Source of the DNA: Begonia masoniana
Taxonomy: Eukaryota > Streptophyta > Magnoliopsida > Cucurbitales > Begoniaceae
Direction: 5' to 3'
Length of the DNA: 64,000 nt
Assembly (NCBI GenBank): GCA_022432975.1
Contig: CM039512.1
Span: forward strand, 32,572,545 to 32,636,544
The notes under the pieces were generated by a model. The model ran no database searches. It saw only the letters and a list, made by a program, of their open reading frames with translations, and was not told the DNA's origin. Positions within the stretch are counted from its first letter, which is position 1. Every line of letters begins with the position of its first letter. Below are positions 25,558 to 36,640 of the stretch, piece after piece. The position numbers were made by a program, and so were the translations under genes.

Positions 25558-26739
25558 ATGGTGAGCTTGAATGGATCTAATTACAATATTTGGAAGACTA
25601 AAATGGAGGACTTGCTCTATGTTCAAGGTTTTCACTTGCCGGTGTTCTCTACGGACAAACCCGAGGACAAAAACGATGATGAGTGGAATTTGATGCATAG
25701 ATAAGTATGTGGTTACATTCGTCAATGGGTTGATGATAATATTTTGAATCATGTGATATCGATTTATCATGCTCGTACTCTTTGGTCCAAACTTGAAGAA
25801 TTGTATGAGAGGAAGACGTGAAATAATAAGTTATTTTGATCAAGCAAATGATGTCCTTAAGGTATCAAGGTGGTCTTCCGATTACCGACCACTTGCATAC
25901 TTTTCAAGCAATCATTAATCAATTGGCCGTAATGAAACTTGCATTTGATGACGAGATACAAGGTCTATGGCTCCTTGGTACTTTGCCTAACTCATGGAAA
26001 GAACGACGTTATCGAATTCAGCTCCGAATGATGTTATCTCGATGGATTTAGTCAAGAGCAGTGTGTTGAATGAAGAGATGAGACGAAAGGCACAAGGTTC
26101 TTCTTCGCAATCTAAGGTGTTGGTTACAGAATCGAGGGGGATGAGTCAATGTCGTGATTTGAGTGATCGTAGCACATCACGTGGATCTTCCAATAGGTGG
26201 ACAAACATTGAGTGTCATCATTGTGATTTGAAGGGTCATATAAAGAAACATTGTCGAAAGTTGAAAAAAGGAGAACAAGAAGAAAAACAACAACACCGCC
26301 ACCATCGCCAACAACAAAGAAGGTAAAAATCATGATGATGTTGCTATTGTAGATGATTTTCTTATTGTTTGTGATAATGATGTTGAGAATGTTAATGTAT
26401 CTTGTGATGAGATGGATTGGATCGTGGATAGTGGTGCTTCTACTCATGCTACCTCACAACGAGATCTTTTCTCAACATATGAGGTCGGTGATTTTGGTGT
26501 TGTTCGTATGGACAATAGTGGTCAAGCTAAAGTAGTCGGAATAGATGACGTTTGTGTTAAGACAACTAATGGCACTACTCTTGTTCTCAAAGGTGTTAAG
26601 CATATTCCCGATATTCGCTTCAATCTTTTGTCGGTTGGAAGGTTGGATGATGAAGGCTTTTGCAATTCTTTTTCGAGTGATGAATGGAAGCTTAAAAAGG
26701 GATTGATAGTTGTTGCAAAAGGCAAGCGGCGTTCGAATT
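25558..26739 (+). pseudogene. Older copia: gag and protease part
   Basis: ATG at 25558 opens a gag start ([20 protein letters not shown]). TAA at 25702-25704 and several shifts break it. Further on come the knuckle CHHCDLKGHIKKHC (about 26212-26255) and the protease DSGASTHATSQRD (about 26424-26465) with the following VLKGVKHIPDIRFNLLSVG. The coding sequence stops at the solo LTR in the middle of a codon run that resumes at 29056. Confidence 0.8.
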
Positions 26740-26955
26740 TGTCACGACCCTTACCCGTATCCTAATAAATTTTTTTTTTTTTAATCTTTTACTTTAACTG
26801 TACGTAGAGCGAAATCTAAAACGAAGTCGAAAGCGGAATTGAAATCGAAGTTCGTTTAGTAAATCATTTAAAACAATTACTAAAACAATAAACTTAAACT
26901 ATTAAAACAATTAATTAATAAAAGAAAACAATTATTTAAAACACATTTTTTTTTA

Positions 26956-27123
26956 AATCGCCAGAGGAGGTGGCGATTGCTCCTGGCGAGCAATCGCTGG
27001 CAGGCGATTGCTCCTAGCGAGCAATCGCCTCCTAGCGATTGTTACCTCGCCTGGCAATCGCCTGAGCGATTGCCAGGCAGAGGAAGAGGCGATTGCTCGT
27101 CTCCCAGAGGCGAGCAATCGCCA
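26956..27123. repeat. Palindromic GGCGATTGCTC/GAGCAATCGCC cluster in the solo LTR
   Basis: At least five GCGATTGC/GCAATCGC words in both orientations occur in about 170 bp, forming nested inverted repeats. The cluster sits in the same LTR position as the 55-bp double-hairpin array of the gypsy LTR (about 215-235 bp from the LTR edge) but has a different sequence. Confidence 0.75.
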
Positions 27124-27798
27124 CGCTCTCTGGAATTCCTCCAGAGAGCGCAGTTCTTCCTCCCCCTTTCTTCTTCTTCTTTCTTCACACTTCCTTCACA
27201 CTCCCTGCACTTCACATTTTTAACACAAATACACAACACTCAAAACACTACAACTTCTTCTCCTTTCTCACACAAAACCTTCACCCAATCTTTACAGACT
27301 TCCATAAATACTCTCCAAACATAACATTTACTCAAACACTCAAAACCGACACAATTCCCGTTAAACATAATCAAATTTCATAAAAACGAACCGCGTGGTT
27401 CCGTTTAAAAGTTTAACATTTTCCTCCTGTTAGAATAACATCAAAAATATTTCAAAACACTGTACGTTATCTATACAATCACCAAGCACCCTAAAAATGT
27501 ATCTAAACATACCAAAATTTGTACTTTTCACCATTAATCCTAAAACATCAATAAGACTCTCAAAAACTTCTAACCGTGAGTCACCAACCTAACCAAAACA
27601 CAAGCCACCGCCACGAGCACCACCCATCGACCGCTACACTTGATCGTCGTAAGGAGGTTCCTCACCTTCGTTATCGTCACCTACATCATACAATAACTAC
27701 ATTAAGCCTAATGCTTAGTAAGGAGCGTACTAAACATAACTTTACATATATGCATGGCATTTATAAAACATTTTCGTTTCATTTCATTAAACCATTTT

Positions 27799-27930
27799 CT
27801 TGCCCCGTGAGAAACATACGTCTTGCCCCGTAAGAATCATACATCTTGCCCCGTGAGAAACATACACTTTTGACCCGTGAGAAACATACACGTGAGAATC
27901 ATACATTTTAACGCGTGAGAAACATACATC
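27799..27930. repeat. 23-bp direct repeats in the solo LTR (about five copies)
   Basis: CTTGCCCCGTGAGAAACATA and variants repeat about five to six times, the last ones degenerate (GACCCGTGAGAAACATACAC, GCGTGAGAAACATACAT). The cluster lies about 80 bp past the conserved CCTAATGCTTAGTAAGG word, like the 38-bp array of the solo LTR at 55656-60638. Confidence 0.75.
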
Positions 27931-29824
27931 GTTCACATAATTGTTCTTTCATTTAACTTTTCATAAAACATGCTCGTAAATAGTTCGTATGCACTTTAAT
28001 AAACATGATGCATGAGGAATAACACACGTAAGGGAAAACCTATCGAATGAGCACTACCTAAATCGTTAAGACACTACTTAAACTATCCGTCTTCCCACCA
28101 ACCACTATAACTACCTACTTCATCACAATTAAACATTATCAACATCGTACGACGTAGGGCCTTAGTGGCTGGAAAGCCTAACACTCACTTACCTGGCGTC
28201 CTAGATATGCCGAGCACCGTCCTTTGAGCTTGAGTTACCTAGGGCATTTAACAACAAACCATTAATATCGACTCTCGAACATCGAATCTAACCAATCAAC
28301 TTCTCGAGCTAGGACAAATTCCTCTAAAAACTCTAATTCCTCTCTTTCGGGCATTTCATCGAGCACTTAGTGCTCACCAACTTCAAAACCCCATTAATGT
28401 CTTCCAAACCATTTTCAACAACCTAGATTTCACATTAAACATCATCCAATACCATTAATCTACTCCAACAACCTAGATTTAGCATTAAACATCATCAATG
28501 AGTAATAAATAAACAACCCTAACTATTTCTAACAAAAACCCTAGATTTCTTCACAAACCCTAACTCAAAACAAACCCTAAAACCACAAATACACTTATCT
28601 AGAATGTAGAACTCACCAAGAGGATTGATTTGGGGGAAGAAACTTGAAGGAAAACCGCCAAGAATGGAGGCGTTGATCGATCGTAGAGGATCGGCGATGG
28701 GGAGAAGAGAAAATCGCCTAAGGAGAGGGGTTTTCGTGCGTGGAGAGGAGAAGTGAGAAAAGAGAGAGAGAATTTTGTGTTTTATTACAATTTTGACTTC
28801 CAAAATTACATAAATGCCCTTAGCTTATTTTCTTAGCTCTAATTGTTATTTCCTCGATCTGTTTAATTTCTCCAAAATTCTCTTATTCCTCCAAATATTC
28901 TTATTTATTCCTAGGGTTCTAACAAAACTTCCCGTTGGCCATTTGGACTTAATTTATTATTTCTACGAATTGAAACTCTATAATGTTTAAATTCTTAAAA
29001 TTCGAAACTTACGGCTTGAAATTCCTAAAACGAAATTCTCGGGCGTTACAGAATTTGTATGTCGTCCGGTTTAGGATATCCAAGTGTTGCATCAACACTT
29101 GTGAAAATGATACTTCTTCTAAGTTGTGGCACAAGTGTTTGGCTCATATAAGTGAGTAAGGATTACCTATGTTGGCTAAGAAGAATGTGTTATGTGGAAT
29201 TTCAAATGTGCACTTAAAAAGGTGTTCACATTGTTTGGCTGGAAAACAAAGACAGGTGTCGTTTAGATCATCCGAATCGAAAAGAAAGTCAGAGTTACTA
29301 GACTTGGTACATTCCGATGTGTGTGGGCCGATGAAGTCAAGATCACTTGGTGGTGCGTACTACTTTGTAACCTTTATCGATGATCATTCTCGAAAAGTTT
29401 GAGCCTATACATTAAAGACGAAAGATCAAGTGCTAGATACCTTTAAAGTGTTTCAAGCTTCGGTCGAGAGGGAAATCGGGAAAAAGTTGAAGTGTATTCG
29501 AACGGATAACGGTGGTGAGTACATTGGACCTTTTGATGAGTATTGTCAATCACAAGGTATTCGTCATCAAAAGTCGCCTCTGAAAACACCGCAATTGAAT
29601 GGGTTGGCCGAAAGAATGAATGTGTGATGACCCGGATGTGTACGTATGAGTACGACTGCGGAGCAAATCTCAGGACCTAAGCTGAGTGTAGGCGAATCCC
29701 GGACTCGAGTATAGGCGAATCCCGGGTCGTAAAGAGGGGGTCGTCACAATACCACATCACTTGGGGAAGTATGTGGAAATGAAACATATGTAAGAGATCC
29801 CTCCCAAGATAGTAAGACGCGTTT

Positions 29825-29925
29825 TGGAGCACAATTGGCAACGGATCCCATAAGAACTCTGAAGTTAAAAGTGCTTCGGCGAGAGCAATTCCAGGTTGGG
29901 TGACCTTCTGAGAAGTTCTCGCCAA
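29825..29925 (+). ncRNA. 5S rRNA-like segment in Cassandra LTR 1
   Basis: Blocks in 5S order: GGATCCCAT (29843), AGAACTCTG, GTTAAAAGTGCTT, GGCGAGAG and GGGTGACC (29898), then GAAGTTCTCG. The A-box-like and C-box-like internal promoter regions of 5S genes are the best kept parts. It is a retrotransposon-borne derivative, not a functional ribosomal gene; polymerase III transcription is possible but not shown. Confidence 0.8.
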
Positions 29926-30282
29926 ACAAAGCCGTGAGGGGACGATATTGGGCTACGGGCCAATCCCTAGAGCGGACAATATCTTACTGGAAAATGAGGT
30001 CATTACAAATGGTATCAGAGCCTGTACCCAACCGAAAATGTGACTAACGAGGACGTTGGGCCCCCGAGGGGGGGTGATTGTGATGACCCGGATGTGTACG
30101 TATGAGTACGACTGCGAGGCAAACCTCGGGACCTAAGCCGAGTGTAGGCGAATCCCGGACTCGAGTATAGGTGAATCCCGGGTCGTAAAGAGGGGGTCGT
30201 CACAATACCACATCGCTTGGGGAAGTATGTGGAAATGAAACATATGTAAGAGATCCCTCCCAAAATAGTAAGACGCGTTTTG

Positions 30283-30380
30283 GAGCACAATTGGCAACGG
30301 ATCCCATAAGAACTCTAAAGTAAAAGTGTTTCGGCGAGAGCAATTCCAGGTTGGGTGACCTTCTGGGAAGTTCTCGCCAA
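30283..30380 (+). ncRNA. 5S rRNA-like segment in Cassandra LTR 2
   Basis: Same blocks as in LTR 1: GGATCCCAT (30299), AGAACTCTA, GTGTTTCGGCGAGAG, GGGTGACC (30353) and GGGAAGTTCTCG. It has one base less in the A-box area and a few other changes. GGGAAGTTCTCG is closer to genuine 5S than the LTR 1 version. Confidence 0.8.
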
Positions 30381-32747
30381 ACAAAGCCGTGAGGGGAGGA
30401 TATTGGGCTACGGCCCAATCCCTAGAGCGGACAATATCTTACTGGGAAATGGGGTCGTTTCAGAATAAGACATTGGTTGAAAGGGTGAGGTGTTCTCTTT
30501 CACAAGCAAAATTGCCGAGATATTTTTAGGGTGAAGCATTGAGTACGGTGGTACATTTGTTAAACCTCACACCATGGGTTCCCTTGAATTTTAATGTGCC
30601 GAACCATGTTTGGAGTGGTAAAGATGTCTCTTATGATCATCTACGGGTATTTGGGTGTATGGCTTACGTGCATGTTCCCAAAGATGAGAGGTCAAAGTTG
30701 GATGACAAAACCAAGAGTGTGTGTTTGTTGGCTATGGTCTTGATGAGTTTGGATATCGATTCTTTGATCCAATTAATAGGAAGCTTGTTCATAGTCGAGA
30801 TGTTGTATTCATGGAGGATTATACCATTGAAGATATCGACAAGGTGGACAAGGTTGATTCTACCAAGCAAATGAAGAGATGGTTGACATGGATCCAATTC
30901 CAATTACTCCTACCCTGATAATCACTGGCTATGTCCCAATTGAGAATCAAGGTATGGATTTACATATGGGTAATCCTTTAAATACTAATGATTTTGTTGA
31001 TGTTGATGTTGATTCTAGCGTTCAAGCTAATGTTGAAAATGCCAATGAGCAAGAAAATGAAAATGTTGAGGAATTCATTTCTTCTAATGAACCAAGGCGG
31101 TCTATTCGTGAGAGACGTCCTTCGATTAGGTACCCGTCACATGAGTATGTATTTCTCACCGATGGAGGAGAACCCGAGAGCTTTCAAGAAGCATTGGAAG
31201 ATGAAAACAAAAAGGAATGGATGGATGCCATGGAGGATGAGATGCAATCCCTTCGTGAGAATAACACTTTCGAGCTAATAAAGTTGCCTAAAGGCAAGAA
31301 AGCTTTGAAAAATAGATGGGTGTATCGATTGAAGCAAGATGAACATACTTCACAACCTCGATACAAAGCTCGGTTGGTAGTTAGAGGCTTCTCGCAAAGA
31401 AAAGGTATTGATTTTGGCGAGATTTTTGCTCCCGTAGTCAAAATGCAATCCATTCGTGTTGTTCTTGGTTTAGCCGCTAGTCTTAACCTAGAGGTTGAAC
31501 AAATGGATGTGAAGACGGCTTTTCTTCACGGGGACTTACAAGAAGAGATATACATGGAGCAACCGGAGGGTTTCCAAGAAAAGATTAAAGAAGGCTATGT
31601 TTGCAAATTGGTAAAGAGCCTTTACGGTTTGAAACAAGCGCCACGACAATGGTATCACAAGTTTAGTACAGTAATGCTTGAACATGGGTACAAGATGAAC
31701 AAAACCGATCATTGTGTTTTTGTGCGAAAATTCTCTGATGATGATTTTATTATTCTTTTGCTCTATGTCGATGATATGTTGATTGTTGGAAGGAACATTT
31801 CAAGAATCAATGAGCTAAAAGGGACTTTGAGTGAGTCATTTGCTATGAAAGATTTGGGACCGGCGCGTCAAATCCTTGGGATTCAAGTCATCCGTGATCG
31901 AGATGCCAAGAAATTGCATTTATCGCAAGAAAAGTACATTGAGAAAGTTCTTCGACGCTTCAACATGGATAAAGCTAAAGCAGTGAGTGTTCCTCTTGCT
32001 TCCCACTTTAAGTTTAGTCATAATCATTGTCCTTCTATCGATGATGAGAAGTTGTCTATGAAGAACGTTTCGTATTCTTCGGTAGTTGGTAGTTTGATGT
32101 ACGCTATGGTTTGCACAAGACCCGATATAGCGCACTCCGTTGGAATGGTGAGTAGATATCTTTCAAATCTGGGAAGACATCATTGGGAGGCCGTGAAGTG
32201 GATTATGAGATATCTCCGGGGAACGAAGAATCTTAGATTAACTTTGGGATGTGAGCCTATGTTGGTTGGGTTTACAGATTCAGATTTAGCCGGAAGCTTG
32301 GATGATCGAAAATCTACTTCGGGGCATATGGTGACTTATGCCGGGGGAGCCGTGGCATGACAATCTAAATTGCAAAAGTGTGTTGCACTTTCTACTACCG
32401 AAGCCGAGCTTATAGCCGCTGTGGAGGCAACAAAAGAATTGTTGTGGTTGAAAAAGTTCACGATAGAACTTGAGTTGAAGCAACCAAGGTATATCTTATT
32501 TTGTGATAATCAAAGTGCAATTCATCTTACGAAAAATTCTTCATTTCACTCGAAGTGAAAGCATATTGAAATTCGTTATCATTGGATTCGTGACGTTTTG
32601 AACGATAAGATGTTGGAACTTGAAAAGATTCACACAGATGATAATGGTTCAGATATGTTGACAAAGGTATTGTCCCAGAATAAGTTTGAGTTTTGCCGCT
32701 CGGTTGCCGGGTTGACAACGCCTTCCAACTAGTCGGTCGGGGGAGTT

Positions 32748-33410
32748 TGTTAGGTTTTTTCCTCCTAATTGGAAGGGCCCAAATTTGATGTGGCCTTGAT
32801 TTTAAGCCCATATCTTGAATGACATGTTTAGAACCTCTAGTGACATCTAGGGTTTGTGTGTGGATTAATTTACATCACAAGAGAGAAGATAGAAGAGAGA
32901 AAACTATTTCCATTTTCGGATTTTACTGCAGCAGCTGGAGAAGAATTGCGTTTTCTAGAGTTTGCACCGTTAGATCGGCTTGAAATTTTGACAGCTTGTT
33001 TGTAATATTTGGGGCTACATTCTGAACGGTCGGTTTGGGAGGCTTCTAAGTCTTTCCGACAGAGAAAAATAGAACTACGGTTTTTGGGTAACCATTTTCA
33101 TTTTTCTCTTGTTTGGTGTTCTTGTGCCTTGTTGATTGCCAAAATTGTTACATTATCTTGATGAAAGTGTTGTATGCCTCTAGAATAATGATCTAGAGAG
33201 AACCTTGATTGTATCCATATTGATTATAGTGGATTGTTAAGCGGCCTATACGGGTCCCGTGGTTTTTACTCTCGTCTTGAGAGGTTTTCCACGATAAAAT
33301 GTGTCTTGCATTGTAGATGTGATCTTATTGTTAGTTGTTCAATTATTCTTATACTTGGTTAATTGAGAAAAGTTTTTTGATACGAACTTCCGTTGTGACG
33401 AACACTTTTC
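32748..33410 (+). repeat. 3' LTR of the older copia element
   Basis: Starts TGTTAGGTTTTTTCC directly after the purine tract at 32738-32745. It contains GGTTTTTACTCTCGTCTTGAGAGGTTTTCCACG, split by an inverted CTCTC/GAGAG pair typical of this copia group, and GTTGTGACGAACACTTT near the end. There is no partner LTR in the window, so the right edge is approximate. Confidence 0.6.
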
Positions 33411-33738
33411 TATTATAATGGAGGTCCCACTTATGTTATGAGATAATCTCATCGAAGTTCACAAGACATTAATGTTGTGTCCCAAGTCGTGCCTACTCTC
33501 CATTGAACTGATATTCTCAATATTGAACCTTAAAGTGAAAGAAAGAATGATTAAAATTGCATGGTTTTGCAAAAATGCATACTACGTCATGACATCTCAT
33601 GTGCATCTCATTACACACAAATATGCATACTACATCAATAAATTACCCAAGTTACATTTATTTACAAAACTCAAACATTTAGTGATAATTCAATTAAGAT
33701 ACATGTCAAATCAATAACCAAACCAAATTTTTTTTAAG
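33411..33738. other. Intergenic stretch, nothing recognised
   Basis: AT-rich DNA between the copia LTR and the TIR element. The short open frame at 33472-33717 has no protein-like features. Confidence 0.5.
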
Positions 33739-35259
33739 AAAAAATTCAATTTAACTCTATGGGGTCAATGGTTAATTAGCTCCTAACATTTATTTTTAAC
33801 TCAATCAATCTCTATAGTTCACGTAATTTGCAATTCAACATCTCTTATTAATTTTTCAGTTAAACTTAGAACGTACCTTTTTTTTCCCTTCCCTCCCTCC
33901 TATCTCTCTCTCTCTCCTCTATCTCAAACATCTCTTCTGCCTTCTCTCTCTCCACACCGTCGTCTAGATCTAGCCAAGCTCTCTCTCTCTCTCTCTCGCA
34001 CCATGCCCGTCGCCGCTCTTTCCACCTCTTTCTCTCCCTTCCACGTTTCTCTTCGTCCCTGCCGAAGACTTCCATTTTCCGCTCTTTCCACCTCTCTCTC
34101 TCTTCCACGTTTCTCCGCCCAAGACGTCGGGTGTGGGATAGGAGGCAGCTCAAGAACGTGAAAAACTCCCGAGTGGTGGAGAATGAAATCATGGTGGAGG
34201 ATGGAGTAAAAGTGATTGATTCCTTGGTCACTATGGAGAAAAACTACGATCTCGTGATGGTAGGTCGCTGGCGTGGAAATGTCAGATTTCATCGAGAACG
34301 CAGAGCTTGGAGCGATCGGTGACATGCTTTCCTCATCTGATATTTGCGGAGGAGAAATACTGGTGCTCGTGATGCACCGTGGAGATGATATAGATGGGTA
34401 ATATCTTTCCAACCCAACAGACTACAGCAGAAGCTCTTTGAAGGCTTTAGAATTTCAGCGCCTTAATGGCGGATGATCGTGTTCTGGAGAAAAGCAGGGG
34501 ACTTTTCTCTTTCATTTTTTTTCTTTTCTTTTCTTGTAAAAATATGACACCGAATGAATCAATTCGATCTTATTTTGTACCTCAATTTTCATCTTCATTT
34601 CAATTCAATCTACTGATATGTGGTTGATGAAGCTATTGCCAGTAATCTCTCTTTTCCTTACCGTAATCCCCTATTCTGTAAGCAGTTGGTTAATGTCGAA
34701 TTAGATGATTTTCTTAAACAGATTCGGTCAATTGGAACAACCCCGATTCAAAATCCGACATAAATATTAGTTTGAATCATCAATAAAAGAAAAGGCAGGA
34801 GATTTGCTCTGCTTGTTCTGTTATTTTGAATCTCAGATTATGAACTGCAATCCAGATTGTACTCATTTTGAACTTTAGTGGTTTTCCGACCTCGGTTGAC
34901 GTTTATAAGGTAAAAGCTGATGATTTCTTGCAGATGCTATCTGGCTTCATATTTGTTTGCAAATGGTAAGTGATGAAGGAAGAACATTAATATTATTTCA
35001 AAACTCCAAGTTGTAATTGGTAACTCATGACTCCGTCACTGCGTCAGCACCTTTGATGTTTCATATGAGAGAGAGAGAGAAATGGAAAAATGATAGTTTG
35101 AAAATTTTAAAGATCACGTGTCAAATTTAATAAGAAAATTGACAGGAGGGGTCGAATTGCTAACGACGTCAACAATATGAGCTGATTAGGTCAAAAATAA
35201 ACGTTAGGGGCCATTTGACCATTGAGCTCATATACTGGGGGCTTAATTGAATTTTTTTT
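33739..35259. mobile_element. TIR DNA transposon carrying a host-gene fragment (Pack-MULE-like)
   Basis: 33739-33864 and the reverse complement of 35119-35259 align over about 120-140 bp at roughly 70 % by eye. Shared blocks in order are AAAAAATTCAAT, TCAATGG, CCTAAC.TTTATTTTT, A.TCAAT/A.TCAGC and GCAATTC.AC. The 1.5-kb interior holds a CT-rich tract (33890-34117) with a duplicated block of about 40 bp, a CHX antiporter fragment (34130-34402) and unassigned DNA. No transposase is present. Long inverted repeats plus a captured gene piece suggest a Mutator-like (Pack-MULE) element; no clear 9-bp duplication was found because both flanks are T- or A-rich. Confidence 0.5.
34130..34402 (+). pseudogene. 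Cation/H+ antiporter (CHX) C-terminal fragment
   Basis: The first frame gives RQLKNVKNSRVVENE, EDGVKVIDSL and YDLVMVGR. After a shift near 34275 the frame opening at 34279 gives MSDFIENAELGAIGDMLSSS and ILVLVM, ending with TAA at 34399-34401. ENxELGxxGDxLSSSD and YDLxMVGR are hallmarks of the C-terminal cytoplasmic domain of plant CHX transporters. All membrane-spanning parts are absent. It lies between inverted repeats, so capture by a transposon is the likely origin. It is not functional as a transporter. Confidence 0.65.
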
Positions 35260-36180
35260 TTTTTTTTTATTTTCAAAAGTTAGAATAGAACGTCGGTTTG
35301 ATCGGCTTTTAAAACATACCAAAACAAAACCAATGTAGTTGAACCAGTCGATTTGGTTCAGTTTGTCGCTTTTGAGTAGTTTTGACTACCCATAAAGAAA
35401 AGGGAATTTTAGGTTTTATTTATAGTTGAGTTAGAAATTTTATTACGCAGTTTGTTATTTTTTAGTGTATATAAAATGAATATACAAGATATTGTTTCTG
35501 TAACTTCTCATTTTAGTAAAATAAGTTGGTTGCTCTTTAATTATATTTTCGTATCTATGAATTGTATGATAGCAGAATGGGTTAGCTTAAAGAGAATTAA
35601 ACTTATTTTGTTTTGATGATTAGTTAATTAATTTTAAGATTTTTCATTGTTTGTTTATGCTTGAAGTATGCATATCTACCTTATTTAGAAACACTCTTGA
35701 TGATGAGTCTTTAGCTGTGCTAACTTGTTTTTTCAAATCATTTCTGAAGACTTCAATTTACTAGACGAGAGCTGCACAGCGGCAGGTCTAAGCAAAGCCG
35801 ACGGCTGTGACTCTCTCTCTCTCTCTCACACATGTCTGGAGCAGTGGCTAGGGTTGTGTCCTCTCTTTTCTCTTTGTTTTCTCCCTCGCTGTGATGAAAG
35901 GAAAAAACTGAACAATTTTTTTTTCTTTTTTCTTTTTCAAATCTAAATTCAAATCGTTAGATAACTCTAATAATTTGAAAATTCAATTTTCCAATAACAT
36001 TCAACGTCGCTCTAATACCAGTTGATGAAAAAGAAACGAAAATCAAAAAAGAAAATGTAGAAAATAATAGATACTAAGATTTACGTGAAAAATTATTTTG
36101 AAAAAAAATTACGAGTACATGAGAGAAATTCACTAATAAAAAATCGGAACAATGAGTTTTAAATTTCAAATATTTATACA
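35260..36180. other. Intergenic stretch with short CT and T tracts
   Basis: No gene recognised. The frame at 35725-35946 is interrupted by a CTCTCT run and has no family features. GCTCTAATACCAG near 36012 resembles a degenerate minus-strand primer binding site and may belong to the copia remnant that follows. Confidence 0.45.
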
Positions 36181-36640
36181 TTAAATTGAAAGCGTAGTCA
36201 TAACAAGAATTCCCATGTTGCCTAACCAATCTGCCTCAAATAAAATTCTGGTCACACCGAACAGGAAAATCATAGTTTGATCCTCTTCATTAATTCTTAC
36301 TTTGATGCTATTAAGATCAAATATTGTCTTGTTAAAGTCATCAAGATGTATCTGCATCTCCTTTAAGTCATCCATAGTTAAGATAAGAGTGTACAATTTT
36401 TCTTTTAGCATTAACCATACAGACAATGCGAGTCTTTCCTCGAGTACTTCTCTCAGTATTCATCACCAAAACTGAGAAGTATTGCACTATGTGATACAAA
36501 CAAAGATGCAATAAATCTTCAAGTTTCTTCAATCGAACTAGCTTCATCTCCAAGTAATAGAATATTTGGGTCCCACACATCTCCAAGTAACTTAATATTT
36601 GGGTTCCACAAGAAAACATGTTTCGGCACATCATTATCCA
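36181..36640 (-). pseudogene. Decayed copia gag remnant
   Basis: The minus strand encodes LMLKEKLYTLILTMDDLKEM, HLDDFNKTIFDLNSIKV and NEEDQTMIFLFGV. These match the spacing of the copia gag core (a 'LYTLKM...LDEFNKIILDL...DEDQ' layout). The upstream frame (36634-36368) is compatible but not diagnostic. There are no LTRs or pol nearby. Confidence 0.5.

Larger units (their letters stand above)
26740..29050 (-). mobile_element. Gypsy (Tekay-like) solo LTR, 2,311 bp, TSD GAATT
   Basis: Bounded by TGTCACGACCC and GGGCGTTACA, with perfect 5-bp duplications GAATT at 26735-26739 and 29051-29055. There is no gag, pol, PBS or PPT, so it is a solo LTR left by recombination between the two LTRs of a full element. 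Its minus orientation follows from alignment to the gypsy LTR at 10548-14345 (shared CTCTCTGGAAT...CCAGAGAG block at 27125-27149). It shares TAAGCCTAATGCTTAGTAAGG (27704 on) with the solo LTR at 55656. Open frames inside are incidental. Confidence 0.92.
29623..30462 (+). mobile_element. Cassandra-type TRIM retrotransposon with 5S rRNA-like LTRs
   Basis: Two direct LTRs (29623-30007 and 30079-30462), both starting TGTGATGACCCGG, flank only 71 bp. The first LTR is followed by a primer binding site TGGTATCAGAGCC (30010-30022), and the second is preceded by a G-rich purine tract. Each LTR contains a segment like plant 5S rRNA. A non-coding element of under 1 kb with 5S sequence in its LTRs is the definition of Cassandra. 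Flanks GAATG (29618-29622) and GAATA (30463-30467) look like a 5-bp duplication with one change. It interrupts the integrase of the older copia after NGLAERMN. Confidence 0.9.
29051..32737 (+). pseudogene. Older copia: pol (integrase, RT, RNase H), broken and interrupted
   Basis: Integrase zinc region (LWHKCLAHIS ... CSHCLAGKQ), integrase core (HSDVCGPM near 29310, RTDNGGEY near 29500, NGLAERMN near 29600), then the TRIM, then LPRYF and WSGKDVSYDHLRVFGC (near 30610). RT follows (ESFQEALEDENKKEW near 31170, [12 protein letters not shown] near 31624, YVDDMLIVG near 31765), then RNase H (FTDSDLAGSLDDRKSTSG near 32270). Stops lie at 29156-29158, 29401-29403, 32358-32360 and 32556-32558, with frame shifts around 30700-30880. 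Only 30879-32360 is a long clean frame. The copy is dead. Confidence 0.85.
25546..33410 (+). mobile_element. Older Ty1/copia element hosting other insertions
   Basis: A decayed copia whose gag starts at 25558 and whose pol ends near 32737, followed by a purine tract (GGTCGGGGGAG) and an LTR starting TGTTAGG at 32748. It is interrupted by the Sirevirus (left), a gypsy solo LTR (26740-29050) and a Cassandra TRIM (29623-30462). Reading frames on both sides of these insertions join sensibly once insert and one target duplication are removed. Its own 5' LTR would lie left of the Sirevirus and is not in the window. Confidence 0.85.

Noticed and set aside
26977..27833. Small open frames inside the solo LTR
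   Set aside because: They cover the palindrome cluster and LTR DNA, overlap each other in different frames and have no family features.
29825..30380. Genuine 5S rRNA genes in tandem
   Set aside because: The two segments lie inside direct LTRs with PBS and target duplications, and differ from 5S at many sites outside the promoter boxes.
33866..34412. Arg/Glu-rich frames on the minus strand
   Set aside because: Low-complexity translation of a CT-rich tract; the real coding trace (CHX) is on the plus strand.
36005..36030. Primer binding site GCTCTAATACCAG of a minus-strand retroelement
   Set aside because: Imperfect (TAATACCAG in place of TGATACCA) and no LTR pair could be seen beside it; only a gag remnant lies near.
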